Shown here piece after piece: positions 18,200 to 26,985 of a DNA stretch of 64,000 bases. The notes under the pieces are model-generated. The model did not search any database. It saw nothing but the letters and a program-made list of their open reading frames with translations, and had not been told where the DNA came from. Source of the stretch: Tritrichomonas musculus (Eukaryota; Parabasalia; Tritrichomonadida; Tritrichomonadidae); the NCBI GenBank assembly GCA_039105265.1, contig JAPFFF010000017.1, positions 434,001-498,000 on the forward strand, read 5' to 3'. How positions within the stretch are numbered: the first letter of the stretch is position 1; each line of letters begins with the position of its first letter. A program made the position numbers and the translations under genes.

Positions 18200-19342
18200 A
18201 TGAATAATTATATAATTAATGAATTTAATCAAAAAATGATTTTTTTAAAAAGATATCAGATAAATAAAAATATGAAAATACGTTATTTTATGAGATTCCA
18301 TACCCATTTAAAGAGTGAAAATAATGAACTGAAGACAAAAATAGATACTTATATTAAATCACAACAAGATTTAGCTATTATAGTAGGTGAACATGTTGCT
18401 AGTATCATAACAATAAATAGCAAAATATCAAATTTAGAGAGAGAGAATGCAGCATTAAAGGATAATATAGCAGCAATGGAATCAAGATTAGCAGCATTAG
18501 AAAATGGTTCTTATGTCACCAAAGATGATTTATCAGAATATAGAAAACTTAATGACATCTCATATCATAATCATCAAGAACTCTCTATAACAAATAAAGA
18601 AGTGTTATTGGATGATGGTGATGAACAAAGGAGATTTACAACATCTCATATACCATATCATGAGGGAACTCATTTAATTGGAAAATATACTGATACAGAT
18701 AGTGTTGAGCATTCATTTGATATAATATTTGAGACCCAAGATGAAATCTCGGAGACTCAATATTGGAATTGTATTTTATTCCTCAAACAATCTGAAATCA
18801 GTGAAGAATTATATATTGATTGGGATGTAATGACTGGAGCAATTTTCATTTATGATGATTATTATGGTTATTATATTGGTTGTGAAATATCTTCTGCAAC
18901 ATTTGATGAGGACATTTCATTATCTACAAGCAATGAGCTGACCAACTACTATACCAAAGATGAGCTCAAAAGATTTGGATTAAATGAAGGATATCAAATA
19001 ATACCTTCTGTATTTGAATTATCAATGGAAAATTTAAATAATATTAGATTTAAGTATGCTGGCTCAAATGTAGCTGCTGTATGGAATAGGCTTCATATAT
19101 TTATATTCAAAGATATTGTTGGTAAGAATCATTTCATAAAATTTGATTTTATTCACAAGCTAATTACTTTGGATAACAGTGTTAGTTCAACATATGAAAT
19201 CCCGATTGATAATTCTTGTATCGATGAGATAAATATTACCTTGCGGACAAATGGTTTTGTTACAACACAGGAATTGATTAGCAAATATGAATTGTTCACC
19301 ACTCAACAAGTTAGTTATCAGCTAGCCAATCAAAAATATTAA
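18200..19342 (+). CDS. Short fibre-like protein with coiled coil and YTKDEL motif
   Basis: The 380-residue protein begins with about 35 basic residues and then a coiled coil (about 37-98). It carries three phage-fibre-like motifs: SYVTKDDLSEYR just after the coiled coil, NYYTKDELKRFGL at about 250, and FVTTQELISKYEL near the C-terminus. The parts between are beta-rich. The coiled-coil end (RLAALENG) resembles that of the giant fibre protein (RIAALEKK), and LIGKYTD resembles IVGKYVN in the 924-residue protein. It is therefore a smaller member of the same family, set apart from the others by the transposase-like gene. Several in-frame ATGs near the start (18200, 18236, 18272, 18290) leave the true start unsure. 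Confidence 0.55.
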   Translation: MNNYIINEFNQKMIFLKRYQINKNMKIRYFMRFHTHLKSENNELKTKIDTYIKSQQDLAIIVGEHVASIITINSKISNLERENAALKDNIAAMESRLAALENGSYVTKDDLSEYRKLNDISYHNHQELSITNKEVLLDDGDEQRRFTTSHIPYHEGTHLIGKYTDTDSVEHSFDIIFETQDEISETQYWNCILFLKQSEISEELYIDWDVMTGAIFIYDDYYGYYIGCEISSATFDEDISLSTSNELTNYYTKDELKRFGLNEGYQIIPSVFELSMENLNNIRFKYAGSNVAAVWNRLHIFIFKDIVGKNHFIKFDFIHKLITLDNSVSSTYEIPIDNSCIDEINITLRTNGFVTTQELISKYELFTTQQVSYQLANQKY

Positions 19343-19415
19343 AAAAAAACATTACTGGATTTAGCGTCGGGTACATTTCAATCGAGGAAAACATTTTTTT
19401 GTAGTCATTAATGAC

Positions 19416-19514
19416 AAACTTTTTGTGAAGAGAACTTTTGAACAGGAAACTTTTTGAATAGAGAACTTTTTGAATACGCGAACGATAGAACTTTTTGAAT
19501 GTCTGGCTTTTTGA
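19416..19514. repeat. Short array of AACTTTTTGAA-like units
   Basis: AACTTTTTG or a close variant occurs about six times in 100 bp (for example before TGAAG, ATAGAG, ATACGCG, ATGTC). It leads straight into the G+C-rich hairpins at 19521. The same AACTTTTTGA also precedes the G+C-rich hairpin cluster at 4444. Confidence 0.6.
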
Positions 19515-19520
19515 ATGGGG

Positions 19521-19595
19521 TCCAGGGGCGGGAGCCCTTGGAGTAGTCTCGAGCGTAGCGAAGAGGGTAGGCTGTGTAATTAGACACGGCCTACC
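19521..19595. repeat. G+C-rich hairpin pair near the right limit of the element
   Basis: TCCAGGGGC and GCCCTTGGA form a 9-bp stem with one G-T pair (19521-19542). GGTAGGCTGTGT and ACACGGCCTACC form a 12-bp stem with one G-T pair and a 6-bp loop (19566-19595). The local base composition is far from that of the surroundings. The resemblance to the cluster at 4444-4502 suggests a shared origin or function. Confidence 0.65.
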
Positions 19596-19755
19596 GTATA
19601 CTACTTTACTTCAAGAGATCGATTTAATACAAAGACTCGTTCAATCATCATACGATGAATATTTAATTAGTGCAAACGAATCTGATGAAGTATTTACTGA
19701 TGATCAATTGAAACAGTTAAGGGAAGACCATAATTCAGATACTCCAATGTTTTAA
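19588..19755 (+). pseudogene. Open frame lacking a start; possible gene fragment
   Basis: The frame after the hairpins encodes about 55 residues with a plausible acidic, helical character (ending DQLKQLREDHNSDTPMF). The only in-frame Met is next to last, and upstream the frame runs through hairpin sequence. It looks like the 3' end of a gene cut by the hairpin island or by element insertion. No family is recognised. Confidence 0.25.
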
Positions 19756-19836
19756 TTCATTCTACCCTTTATTTTTCAAACAATTCCAAAAATAATTGAA
19801 ACCATTATTGCAAATATTTTTACTGCAACGCAAAAG

Positions 19837-20274
19837 ATGACAAAGTTAACGTACAATTCAATCACTAAATTCGTTGAAACCATTAGTAAATACACTAAAC
19901 AAAACCATTCATGTACACCAAATAGTGCAAACGTTTACTTCGAAGGTAAGGATGCATTTAAGAACAAGTTTAAACAACTCTGCATTAAGCCTGTATTCAT
20001 TGAATTGTTCGTCTTTGAAGACAAAAAGATATACATTAATCACAAGCAAATACTTGAAATTTATGACAAGCAATTATGTATATCATTCAGTGAATCTGAT
20101 AAACGATCTTTACCTAAGAACAAGTCAAAAATGTTTATATTAAATGTTGACTTTGAAGCTCAAGAATATAAAGAAATCGTTTATTACCCATCAGAGATTC
20201 ATTTGTATTTTGATTGCTTCGATTTAAACGAATTTTCGATTTTTAAAACAATTAAAACATTGTTCAAATTATGA
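19837..20274 (+). CDS. Small protein of unknown function
   Basis: The 145-residue protein starts at an ATG and has a balanced composition without low-complexity runs. It is rich in Phe, Tyr and Lys and shows alternating strands (FIELFVFEDKKIYI, KMFILNVDFEAQEYKEIVYY). There is no signal peptide or membrane helix, and I do not recognise it. It lies in the border zone between the element and cellular genes, so it could belong to either or to a different mobile element. Confidence 0.4.
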   Translation: MTKLTYNSITKFVETISKYTKQNHSCTPNSANVYFEGKDAFKNKFKQLCIKPVFIELFVFEDKKIYINHKQILEIYDKQLCISFSESDKRSLPKNKSKMFILNVDFEAQEYKEIVYYPSEIHLYFDCFDLNEFSIFKTIKTLFKL

Positions 20275-20782
20275 AAAAATAGTAGAAAATTGCGAGACAA
20301 GTTGCAGTACCTAAATAACTAGACTATAAAATGAGCTAATATTTTCTTATCAAGCTTTCATATTTATTGAAAATTGAAATGTTGAAAAGAAATTAATAAT
20401 AATGCTGATAACAATGGCCATGCCTGACAAGTACTTCTAAATCCCAAAAAGAATTAAAATTATTCCCATTTTCAAATTTTAATCCCAATGTTAATATCTT
20501 GAAGATATTAAAGATTCAAAGAAATTTCATGCTACAATTTAGTTATGATATAATGGTTAACTATTATATTTGCTTGGAAAGCTTTTGATAATGTAGAAAA
20601 TAATTATTTTCTAAAGACTAATTAAAACACTTTTTGAGGAAAAAAGTTCACAAAAAGAGTAAATTCAACAAGAATTTAAAGGTGTCGAGCCTACTTTTTG
20701 TGATATATTAAAAAATACGTTTTTTAGTTCCCTTTATATGGAATTTCAAAGAGTAGTTAACTAGTTAATTAGAGCAAAATTT
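20275..20782. other. Intergenic stretch, nothing recognised
   Basis: About 500 A+T-rich bases lie between the small unknown gene and the first Smr-like gene. I see no RNA gene, no initiator-like motif close to the next ATG and no repeat shared with the element. Confidence 0.4.
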
Positions 20783-21349
20783 ATGGATAAAAATGAATCA
20801 TTTATACACGCTGAAACATATTTTTATCACGAACTATTTGGAAACGATCTGCCTGATTTTTTGATTCAAGAAGTATTAAATTCAGAGATGAAAAAAAATG
20901 TAGATGAAAAATCTGCTATGGCAAATAGCTTCAATAAACTTTGCGATTTAAATATCAATGGCTCTCCAATTCAATATGACGAAGGAAATCTTCTTGTAGA
21001 TAAGAATGTTGACTCAATGAGAATTGGAAGGAGGAATTTAGATTTACATGGATATACAGAGAAAGGCTCAATGCAAGCAACAAGGAGGCTACTTCTATTG
21101 TTAGATAAAACACATCCAAATGTGGTAAAATTTAATGTTGGTATTGGAAGCCATTCAGATATCTCGAAAGTTCAAACCAGTTCAAACAGCGAAACTTCAG
21201 ATGAAGGAATTCCTAACCATGTAACAAGAAAGGCAGTTAGACAAGTATGCATAGAAGATCTTAATTTACCCGAACCTCAACAACACCCAATCAACAAAGG
21301 ATATCTAATTGAAAGGTTACCAACGAGCGTTTTCAATGAGGCATCATGA
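20783..21349 (+). CDS. Smr-like domain protein, divergent
   Basis: The 188-residue protein contains LDLHGYTEKGSMQATRRLL (about residues 86-104) and FNVGIGSHSDI (about 118-128). These match the two signatures of Smr domains of the N4BP2 type: L-D-L-H-G followed by a helix, and G-x-G-x-H-S. The last signature, usually N-P-G, appears as NKGYLIERL. Smr domains are found in nucleases acting on RNA or branched DNA; loss of the NPG-like turn may affect activity. A second protein with the same LHG and GIGSHS signatures lies at 26986-27813. It is the first gene right of the element border. A copy of its 3' end lies downstream (21600-21634). Confidence 0.6.
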   Translation: MDKNESFIHAETYFYHELFGNDLPDFLIQEVLNSEMKKNVDEKSAMANSFNKLCDLNINGSPIQYDEGNLLVDKNVDSMRIGRRNLDLHGYTEKGSMQATRRLLLLLDKTHPNVVKFNVGIGSHSDISKVQTSSNSETSDEGIPNHVTRKAVRQVCIEDLNLPEPQQHPINKGYLIERLPTSVFNEAS

Positions 21350-21955
21350 AATTAGATTTTTGCTTTTGCTTAGGTTGTTTCAAAGAAATAGCGCTTTATT
21401 TATTAAATATATATTTAATATATTCATTTACGTGTTTTTGAGATATTCTTCTTTATTATTTTTCTGATGTTATTTGGTTAAAAATTCAAAATAAAATGCT
21501 TTTGATATTAAAAATATATAAAACCATATATTTCATTTACATCTTTTACCAAATACCAGCTGATTGGTAACTTTTAAATTAGATATCTTTAACCATACCC
21601 TATCAACAAAGGATATCTAAATTAAAGGCTACCAGTGGTAAATCAGAACTAGTTTATTTAGAAGTTAGTTGATGGTCAAAAAAGTTAGTTGGAGTACCAA
21701 CCCAATAATATGTCTTTTCATTGAATTTTAAAAAATTCCAATTAGGTCCGAAGGGCAAATCATTTTTATGATATATCTATTTTATTATCATGAATATATA
21801 TAAATAAAATATTATTAAATATATATATAATGAATTGAATATATATTACTCATTAAATTATATCCTATTTCCACTATTGTTTTTCAAAAATAAATCATGT
21901 TTATATATTTTTCAATCATAGAAATTCTATGAAATATATTTAATAAACAAAATAA
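21350..21955. other. Intergenic stretch between convergent genes with a duplicated gene end
   Basis: About 600 A+T-rich bases between the Smr-like gene and the convergent C2-domain gene. It contains an inverted repeat related to the 3' end of the Smr-like gene (21564-21634) and a short direct repeat of AAGTTAGTTG (about 21662-21693). No gene is seen. Confidence 0.5.
21564..21634. repeat. Inverted repeat derived from the Smr-like gene end
   Basis: The right arm (21600-21634, with ATCAACAAAGGATATCTAA) closely matches coding sequence at 21289-21322 (ATCAACAAAGGATATCTAA). The left arm (21564-21593) is a diverged inverted copy (GGTAAC...AGATATCTTT). The two arms could form a long imperfect hairpin in the transcript or DNA. 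Confidence 0.6.
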
Positions 21956-23518
21956 TTAATACGTATCAATCTGATTTTGCATCTCAATCTGATAGCTAAT
22001 TCCTTGTGTCAATGGTTTCACTTTAAAATCAAATTCATTATAGGGTGGACATCCTTGAGCAATGTAATCAGCAGATGCTCTCCTCAATTGATTTGGGTCA
22101 ATAACAGGATAAAATATTGGTACAATAACCCAAGAATCTTTTTGATATATAATAGAGAATAATAATTCTCCAGATGCATTATATATCGAAGGCTTGTAAG
22201 GCAAAAAGAACAATTCTTTATTTGAATCAGCATCAACAAAACGTATCATTGGATGGTATATGTCATATAGATAAAATCCACTAATTTTCACACCAATTAT
22301 CAACATGAACTTATCTTGTATCTGATCAAAATGAATACTTATACATGATTTATCCGTATATTTTGTATTATTTTCATTATTAGATGATATGTATTTATTG
22401 CATCTATTTTCCAAACAAATCATTGATTCTTCAATACAAGAATTTGTATTTTTGTTTCTTAATGATCCAATGTAACTGTTAGTTTCTTTTTCAAAAACGT
22501 ATAATTTTGGTTCTATTTCGGAATAATTGTTCTCAGTATATGCAGCTCCTCCAAAAACAATAGCCAAATTCTTGCATCCTGCAAGCGAAGTTGAACAATT
22601 ATGCGGTAGCATCAATCTTTGTTTCATTTTTAATCCGTTAACTAAATAATTAACTAAGCTATTATAATCAGAAGAATCTTCATAAGTAAATTCTATTCGA
22701 CCTAATGGCTTTGTAATCATTTTTTCAGTTGATGAATAAACATAACCAGGCTTTACATCAAATTCAATCTGTTTGAACAAGGTTAAATGGCGCTCACAGT
22801 CTTTAATTTTCGAACTTCCTTCTTTTGAAATACATCCAAAGTTTAAAAACAACTTTCCATCAAAGGTATTTGACTTGATGTAAAAGTGAACTTCACAACC
22901 TTTGAGCTTTTTAAGATCTAATTTTCGCAATTGTGAGTGTCCATTGCCAATCGGAACAGTTTCTTGATTAGAACTTCGTCCAACTGTTGTCCACCAATTT
23001 CCTGCATTTAAAACGTAAAACATTTTCCATTTATGATCAACAATAAGGCAATCTATATCTACAGGGTTGGTATCAGTAGAAATTGCTTGATAAGTAGTAT
23101 ACAAGAATATTTGGCTTTTAAAAATTCCGAATGATCCTTTTTTTGCCCCTGAAAAGTCAAAAGAAAAACAAACTGATAAATCAGATACAATAGATCCACT
23201 CCTAATGCAATCAATAGGAATCTTCATTATTTGTGTTGGAATGATATCTGATGCTCTAATCCGAGCAATCCCAATTAACTCGCTTGGACTAAAGCTATTA
23301 TGGTTATAAACACAAAAGTCAAGATAAGATGCTCTAAAAAAATCAAATGTAAATGTGACATTAAATTTTGGATTGTTTGTATCATTGACATAATTTGTTT
23401 CTCCAATTAAATATTCTTCAACAGAGTGACCTAAAACTCTTATCATTGGATTAATATGCGAATTTCCATTTGGACTAATAAGATTTGCTGCTGAAAGAAT
23501 CGTAACTTTGGTTTTCAT
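21956..23518 (-). CDS. C2-domain protein, possibly with TerD-like domains
   Basis: The start is placed at the ATG at 23518 (520 residues); the frame extends to 23548 only with a TTG, and an initiator motif lies between. Residues 1-115 form a C2 domain: KVTILSAANL, NPMIRVLG, NPKFNVTFTFDF and YLDFCVYNH are the expected strands. The Asp ligands of the first calcium loop are replaced by Asn/Ser (SPNGNSHIN), so calcium binding is doubtful. The middle part contains IDCLIVDHKWKMFYVLNAGN and RKLDLKKLKGCEVHFYI, which resemble the D-x-D-x-x-x-x-x-D and L-x-x-L strands of TerD-type domains; this second call is weak. It may bind membranes. Confidence 0.6.
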   Translation of the reverse strand: MKTKVTILSAANLISPNGNSHINPMIRVLGHSVEEYLIGETNYVNDTNNPKFNVTFTFDFFRASYLDFCVYNHNSFSPSELIGIARIRASDIIPTQIMKIPIDCIRSGSIVSDLSVCFSFDFSGAKKGSFGIFKSQIFLYTTYQAISTDTNPVDIDCLIVDHKWKMFYVLNAGNWWTTVGRSSNQETVPIGNGHSQLRKLDLKKLKGCEVHFYIKSNTFDGKLFLNFGCISKEGSSKIKDCERHLTLFKQIEFDVKPGYVYSSTEKMITKPLGRIEFTYEDSSDYNSLVNYLVNGLKMKQRLMLPHNCSTSLAGCKNLAIVFGGAAYTENNYSEIEPKLYVFEKETNSYIGSLRNKNTNSCIEESMICLENRCNKYISSNNENNTKYTDKSCISIHFDQIQDKFMLIIGVKISGFYLYDIYHPMIRFVDADSNKELFFLPYKPSIYNASGELLFSIIYQKDSWVIVPIFYPVIDPNQLRRASADYIAQGCPPYNEFDFKVKPLTQGISYQIEMQNQIDTY

Positions 23519-23524
23519 TAAATA

Positions 23525-23531
23525 AAAATGA
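23525..23531 (-). promoter_or_regulatory. Trichomonad-type initiator before the C2-domain gene
   Basis: Read on the minus strand the sequence is TCATTTT, matching TCAYWWW, with its A 11 bp before the ATG at 23518. It falls inside the alternative upstream reading frame, which supports the downstream ATG. Confidence 0.5.
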
Positions 23532-23850
23532 GAAACATCACATTGCAAATTTTAAAATTTTAATATCAATTTTGAAAGATAATTATTGAATTTTCTAATT
23601 ATTTGTGATATCGTTAATTAAATTCAAAATCAAAAAATCTATCTCAAAAAATTAAATTGTGCTATTTTTAAAACTTGATTGGTTTTGATCTGTATATATT
23701 AATAAATTAATCAACAATACCCTCATAATAAACTAATGTTAATGATGGGTACCCATGATTCTGCATAATTAAAAATATATATTATGATTTTTATTAATTT
23801 CTTCTTTTTTTAAAAACAATTTAAAGCTCCTTCAAAGCTAATATTAATAA

Positions 23851-24393
23851 CTAATTGTCATCATCATCTCCATCATCATCATCATTATCTTCACCTGTTT
23901 CATTATCATTATATTGACTAATATTGAAATCACCAATAAGATCATCTTCACTATATTCCTCTTGATTTTCACTATCACTGTCTTTCTTGGATCCTTCTTC
24001 TTGATCTTCTTGGTCTTCTTCAACATCTTCGTCGAGAGAAATAGTTGGCTTTTTATATTCAAATTTGATAACTTTAGCACTCTCATCATCTTCAGCTGAT
24101 TTTTTAACTTTCTTTTCGACAACAAGATCTTTATTTGATAGGCATGAAGGAAATTGATAATTAGGCGAAACTTCTTGAATGTTTTGTATAATATTAGAAC
24201 GCGGTGGCAATAAAATTAAATCACGCTGCTGACTTAAACTAAATGAAAAATGAAAGCAAGATTGCCGAAATTCATGAATAAATTTAAAATTTATGGCTCC
24301 TGAATTTCTCTCTTTTGCACTAATTCGTTCAACTGTAAATTCACGTTCTGGATATCTCGGTTCTTCTAAAGTTGATGATGCAGTGCTTGACAT
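23851..24393 (-). CDS. Acidic-tailed protein, possibly RNA polymerase III subunit RPC7-like
   Basis: The 180-residue protein has an ordered N-terminal half and, from about residue 120, an extremely acidic tail ending DDDDGDDDDN. The tail contains FNISQYNDNETGED, reminiscent of the Asn/Tyr/Phe island before the last acidic run of Rpc31/POLR3G. The middle has LPPRSNI, loosely like the Y-F-P-P segment of that family. These likenesses are weak, and any acidic nuclear protein such as a histone-binding factor would look similar. There is no membrane helix or signal peptide. Confidence 0.45.
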   Translation of the reverse strand: MSSTASSTLEEPRYPEREFTVERISAKERNSGAINFKFIHEFRQSCFHFSFSLSQQRDLILLPPRSNIIQNIQEVSPNYQFPSCLSNKDLVVEKKVKKSAEDDESAKVIKFEYKKPTISLDEDVEEDQEDQEEGSKKDSDSENQEEYSEDDLIGDFNISQYNDNETGEDNDDDDGDDDDN

Positions 24394-24596
24394 TAAATAG
24401 TGTTCTTTTTATTCAATTTATAACCGAATTTCATCATTCAATTTTTTTTTGATTTTTCATCATCAATATATTTGAAATTTTAAATAAGAAACATCAAAGT
24501 AGTATATCATTGTTTTTAACATCTTGGGGAGGGAGAAAAAAAAAATAATGAAAAAGATTTTTGAAAGTTTTTTATAAGTAATAAATATATAACAAT

Positions 24597-25076
24597 TTAT
24601 TTTCTGTATGAATTCAAAACAATTAAATCATTAGGATTTAATTTTAGCGTTTCAGCAAGCGGAATCTTTAAAGTTTCAATGATACTTTTGCTAAACCATA
24701 TTTCAATTTGCATTTTTTTTGTTGCATTTACATACAAACCACATAGTTTAACATTTAAAGTTTGATCAATCGTTCCACCAATCATAGCAAAGATTATGTA
24801 ATCAAATTCTTCCTTTGATAAAGAGCGGTTTATACGTATCCTCGCACCATTTCTATTCTCGGTATCTTCCCACGCAGGCTTAATATCCTTTTTAAATAAA
24901 GCAAATCCACCTGTTTTCATTTTTAATATGTCAGGAAATTGTAAATAATAGTTCCAAAATTCTTCAATTGTACTAAAGGAAACAATAGATTCGATTTCAT
25001 ATTCGTAATTCGTCTGTATTACCCAAAATTCCCAATCTGATGGAAGCTTATGCTGCTCTTTTTGAGGTTGAGCCAT
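24597..25076 (-). CDS. EIF4E: Eukaryotic translation initiation factor 4E (eIF4E) family
   Basis: The 159-residue protein binds the mRNA cap in initiation. It begins almost at the cap-binding fold: LPSDWEFWVIQ (first conserved Trp), FSTIEEFWNYY (helix with conserved Trp), GFALFKKDIKPAWEDTENRNGARIRI (Trp-Glu of the cap sandwich, split over several positions here) are all close to the family pattern. The usual second cap-stacking Trp (residue near 56 in human) is replaced around MKTGGFALFK, where families vary. It is shorter than the human protein (217), lacking the N-terminal tail. An initiator-like TCATTAT precedes the ATG. Whether it is a canonical or cap-analogue-specific paralogue is not clear. 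Confidence 0.85.
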   Translation of the reverse strand: MAQPQKEQHKLPSDWEFWVIQTNYEYEIESIVSFSTIEEFWNYYLQFPDILKMKTGGFALFKKDIKPAWEDTENRNGARIRINRSLSKEEFDYIIFAMIGGTIDQTLNVKLCGLYVNATKKMQIEIWFSKSIIETLKIPLAETLKLNPNDLIVLNSYRK

Positions 25077-25387
25077 CAGAATATAATGACCAAGATTGTA
25101 TATAAAATTTTATTCATTCAGAAAAGATTGAATGAGAATCAATAAATTGAATTTTCAAACAGTAATGATTCATCATTTGACCATTTTAATAGCTATTGAT
25201 ATAAATAAACACGCTTATCATCTAAATATTCTAAGATTAATACAATCAAAAGTACTGATTTAAGTGTACAACTAATCAATTGTTTGAATGAATGAATGAA
25301 TTCTCAAACAAAAATTTGTCAAATAAATTGAATAAATCAACCAAATTTATCATCAAATCATTCAATTGAATCTATTAAACAATTTTG
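25077..25387. promoter_or_regulatory. Divergent intergenic region with initiator motif
   Basis: The 311-bp gap separates the divergent eIF4E and unknown 442-codon genes. A TCATTAT initiator (minus strand, 25083-25089) lies about 9 bp from the eIF4E ATG. Several copies of TCATTCAA or its variants lie near the plus-strand start. Nothing else is recognised. Confidence 0.45.
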
Positions 25388-26713
25388 ATGGATGACAAAA
25401 ACAAATTTATTTCTTTTGATATAGAAACATTAGATATAACTATCAATACTACTCTATTCCCACCGGAAAAAAAAGATCAAAAACAAGATTTTACAAGGAT
25501 CAAATATGCATTATTCTCAACCATTTCTGAGAACGACGATTGTGCAGTTGTAGAAAATGATGAATTTTTAGAGTTTAGGACAAAATATCCAAAAAACGAT
25601 AGAGAAAAAGAAAATATTAATAAATGTAGAGATATTGCATTTTCTTTTCTCAAATTTTGCGGAATTCCAATCATTATTCAATCACCAGATGAAAAATTAA
25701 ATCCATCTTATTTTATTGATGTCGGCACTTCTTCATTTCGGAATTTTCCTGCGCTCGCCAAACTTCTTTATCCAGAACAACTTGAATTATGCTGTGTAAT
25801 ATTTGGTCCAGAAATAAAGCTATACAATGAAGTTATTTCTGATTTTATTAAGGTTATGGATGGCCTTTCGCCATCAACAAATAGTTTTAGGATTAGCTGC
25901 TTTAACAGCATTAAAGATTGTGAAAAAAATCTTTGCAGATTTCCTATACCAAATAGTAGAATTCCTCAATTCGCAAAAACATATAGATTTAACAAAGAAA
26001 ATAATTTATTAGAATATTTCAAAAATTCAGCTATCACCGGAATAATTAGTAGAATATATTGCTATTATCCGTTTTCCTACGTTGATATTGGATGCCCTGA
26101 AGAAACAATGATCGCAGCCTCATCCAAATCCGAATCTTTATTTTTAACCCCTTATTTCGGAGAATTAAAATTTATATGTAAAAAATCTTTAATATATGAA
26201 ACAAGAAGCAAACCAATTATTCATTTTTTGTTTAGATCAATGAAATATGATGATATAAATCAAAATTTGAAAACTTTTATCGCTGCGTTTGCCTGCTCTA
26301 CTAATATTATTATTCCATTTTCAGTTCCTTGCGATGATTTACTTAAAATTTTTTCATTATTTAATCAAAATCAACCTGATTTTCAGTTTAGAAAAATTAA
26401 GAAAGACACAAAATCAAAATTAAAGAAACGAATCTTTTTATATATTGAAATTCCAGAAGGGGCTAAAAGACTAAAACTTGCAGCTAATTTAGCATTTCAA
26501 CAGTTAAAAATATTCAGCAAAATGGAGCCTTTTGCTAATACAGAATTAATTCTATGCCAATCATTAACAGATCTCATAAGTTTATTAAATGAATATGAGG
26601 AAAGAGATATCACTAACAATTTTACAACAAATGACACTAATGACGAAGGTCATTTTCTTGTTACAAAAGATAACCTTCAAAATGGAATTAATTACTTTTT
26701 CGAAGGAAAATAA
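25388..26713 (+). CDS. Conserved-looking protein of unknown function
   Basis: The ATG at 25388 gives 441 residues; the frame extends one codon upstream with a TTG. The protein mixes strands and helices throughout, with no membrane segment, signal peptide or long low-complexity run. The beginning (KFISFDIETLDITI) and the long set of alternating hydrophobic stretches suggest a globular two-domain fold. FISFDIET recalls the D-x-E of exonucleases, but no other exonuclease motif follows, so I do not use it. I do not recognise the family. Confidence 0.6.
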   Translation: MDDKNKFISFDIETLDITINTTLFPPEKKDQKQDFTRIKYALFSTISENDDCAVVENDEFLEFRTKYPKNDREKENINKCRDIAFSFLKFCGIPIIIQSPDEKLNPSYFIDVGTSSFRNFPALAKLLYPEQLELCCVIFGPEIKLYNEVISDFIKVMDGLSPSTNSFRISCFNSIKDCEKNLCRFPIPNSRIPQFAKTYRFNKENNLLEYFKNSAITGIISRIYCYYPFSYVDIGCPEETMIAASSKSESLFLTPYFGELKFICKKSLIYETRSKPIIHFLFRSMKYDDINQNLKTFIAAFACSTNIIIPFSVPCDDLLKIFSLFNQNQPDFQFRKIKKDTKSKLKKRIFLYIEIPEGAKRLKLAANLAFQQLKIFSKMEPFANTELILCQSLTDLISLLNEYEERDITNNFTTNDTNDEGHFLVTKDNLQNGINYFFEGK

Positions 26714-26985
26714 TGAGAAAATCCATTATACTACATAAAATATTTTAGCAAAAAGGGTATTTTTGTTAACTCCTCACTTTTTTTTATAAAAAAAGCTTTT
26801 ATTATAATAATTCTTTGAACATTTTTTTCATTTTTATAGAAAATATTGTATATTTACGATCATAGTATTAATATTCAAATATAATTCGGGACAAACAATT
26901 GAAATATTATATGATTACATTTGATTAAACTTAGAATCTCAGTTATTTTATAACTAATTAAAAGAATACAAATGCCACATAACAA

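Larger units (their letters stand above)
1..19342. mobile_element. Maverick/Polinton-type element, right-hand part (left end outside window)
   Basis: The genes in this span fit a large virus-like DNA transposon: a family B DNA polymerase of the protein-primed type, a GIY-YIG-like protein, a candidate minor capsid protein and several very large fibre-like proteins. The DNA polymerase and giant genes are typical of Maverick/Polinton elements, which are abundant in trichomonads. The left end lies outside the window because the polymerase is cut by position 1. The right end is uncertain: the last gene that clearly belongs is the fibre-like gene ending at 19342, and cellular genes begin by 20783. 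I found no terminal inverted repeat or target duplication. Integrase, ATPase, protease and major capsid genes are not in the window, so the class call rests mainly on the polymerase and overall layout. Confidence 0.7.

Noticed and set aside
25388-26713. Exonuclease call for the FISFDIET start of the 441-residue protein
   Set aside because: Only the first D-x-E pair is present; later exonuclease motifs with Asp, Tyr or His are absent.
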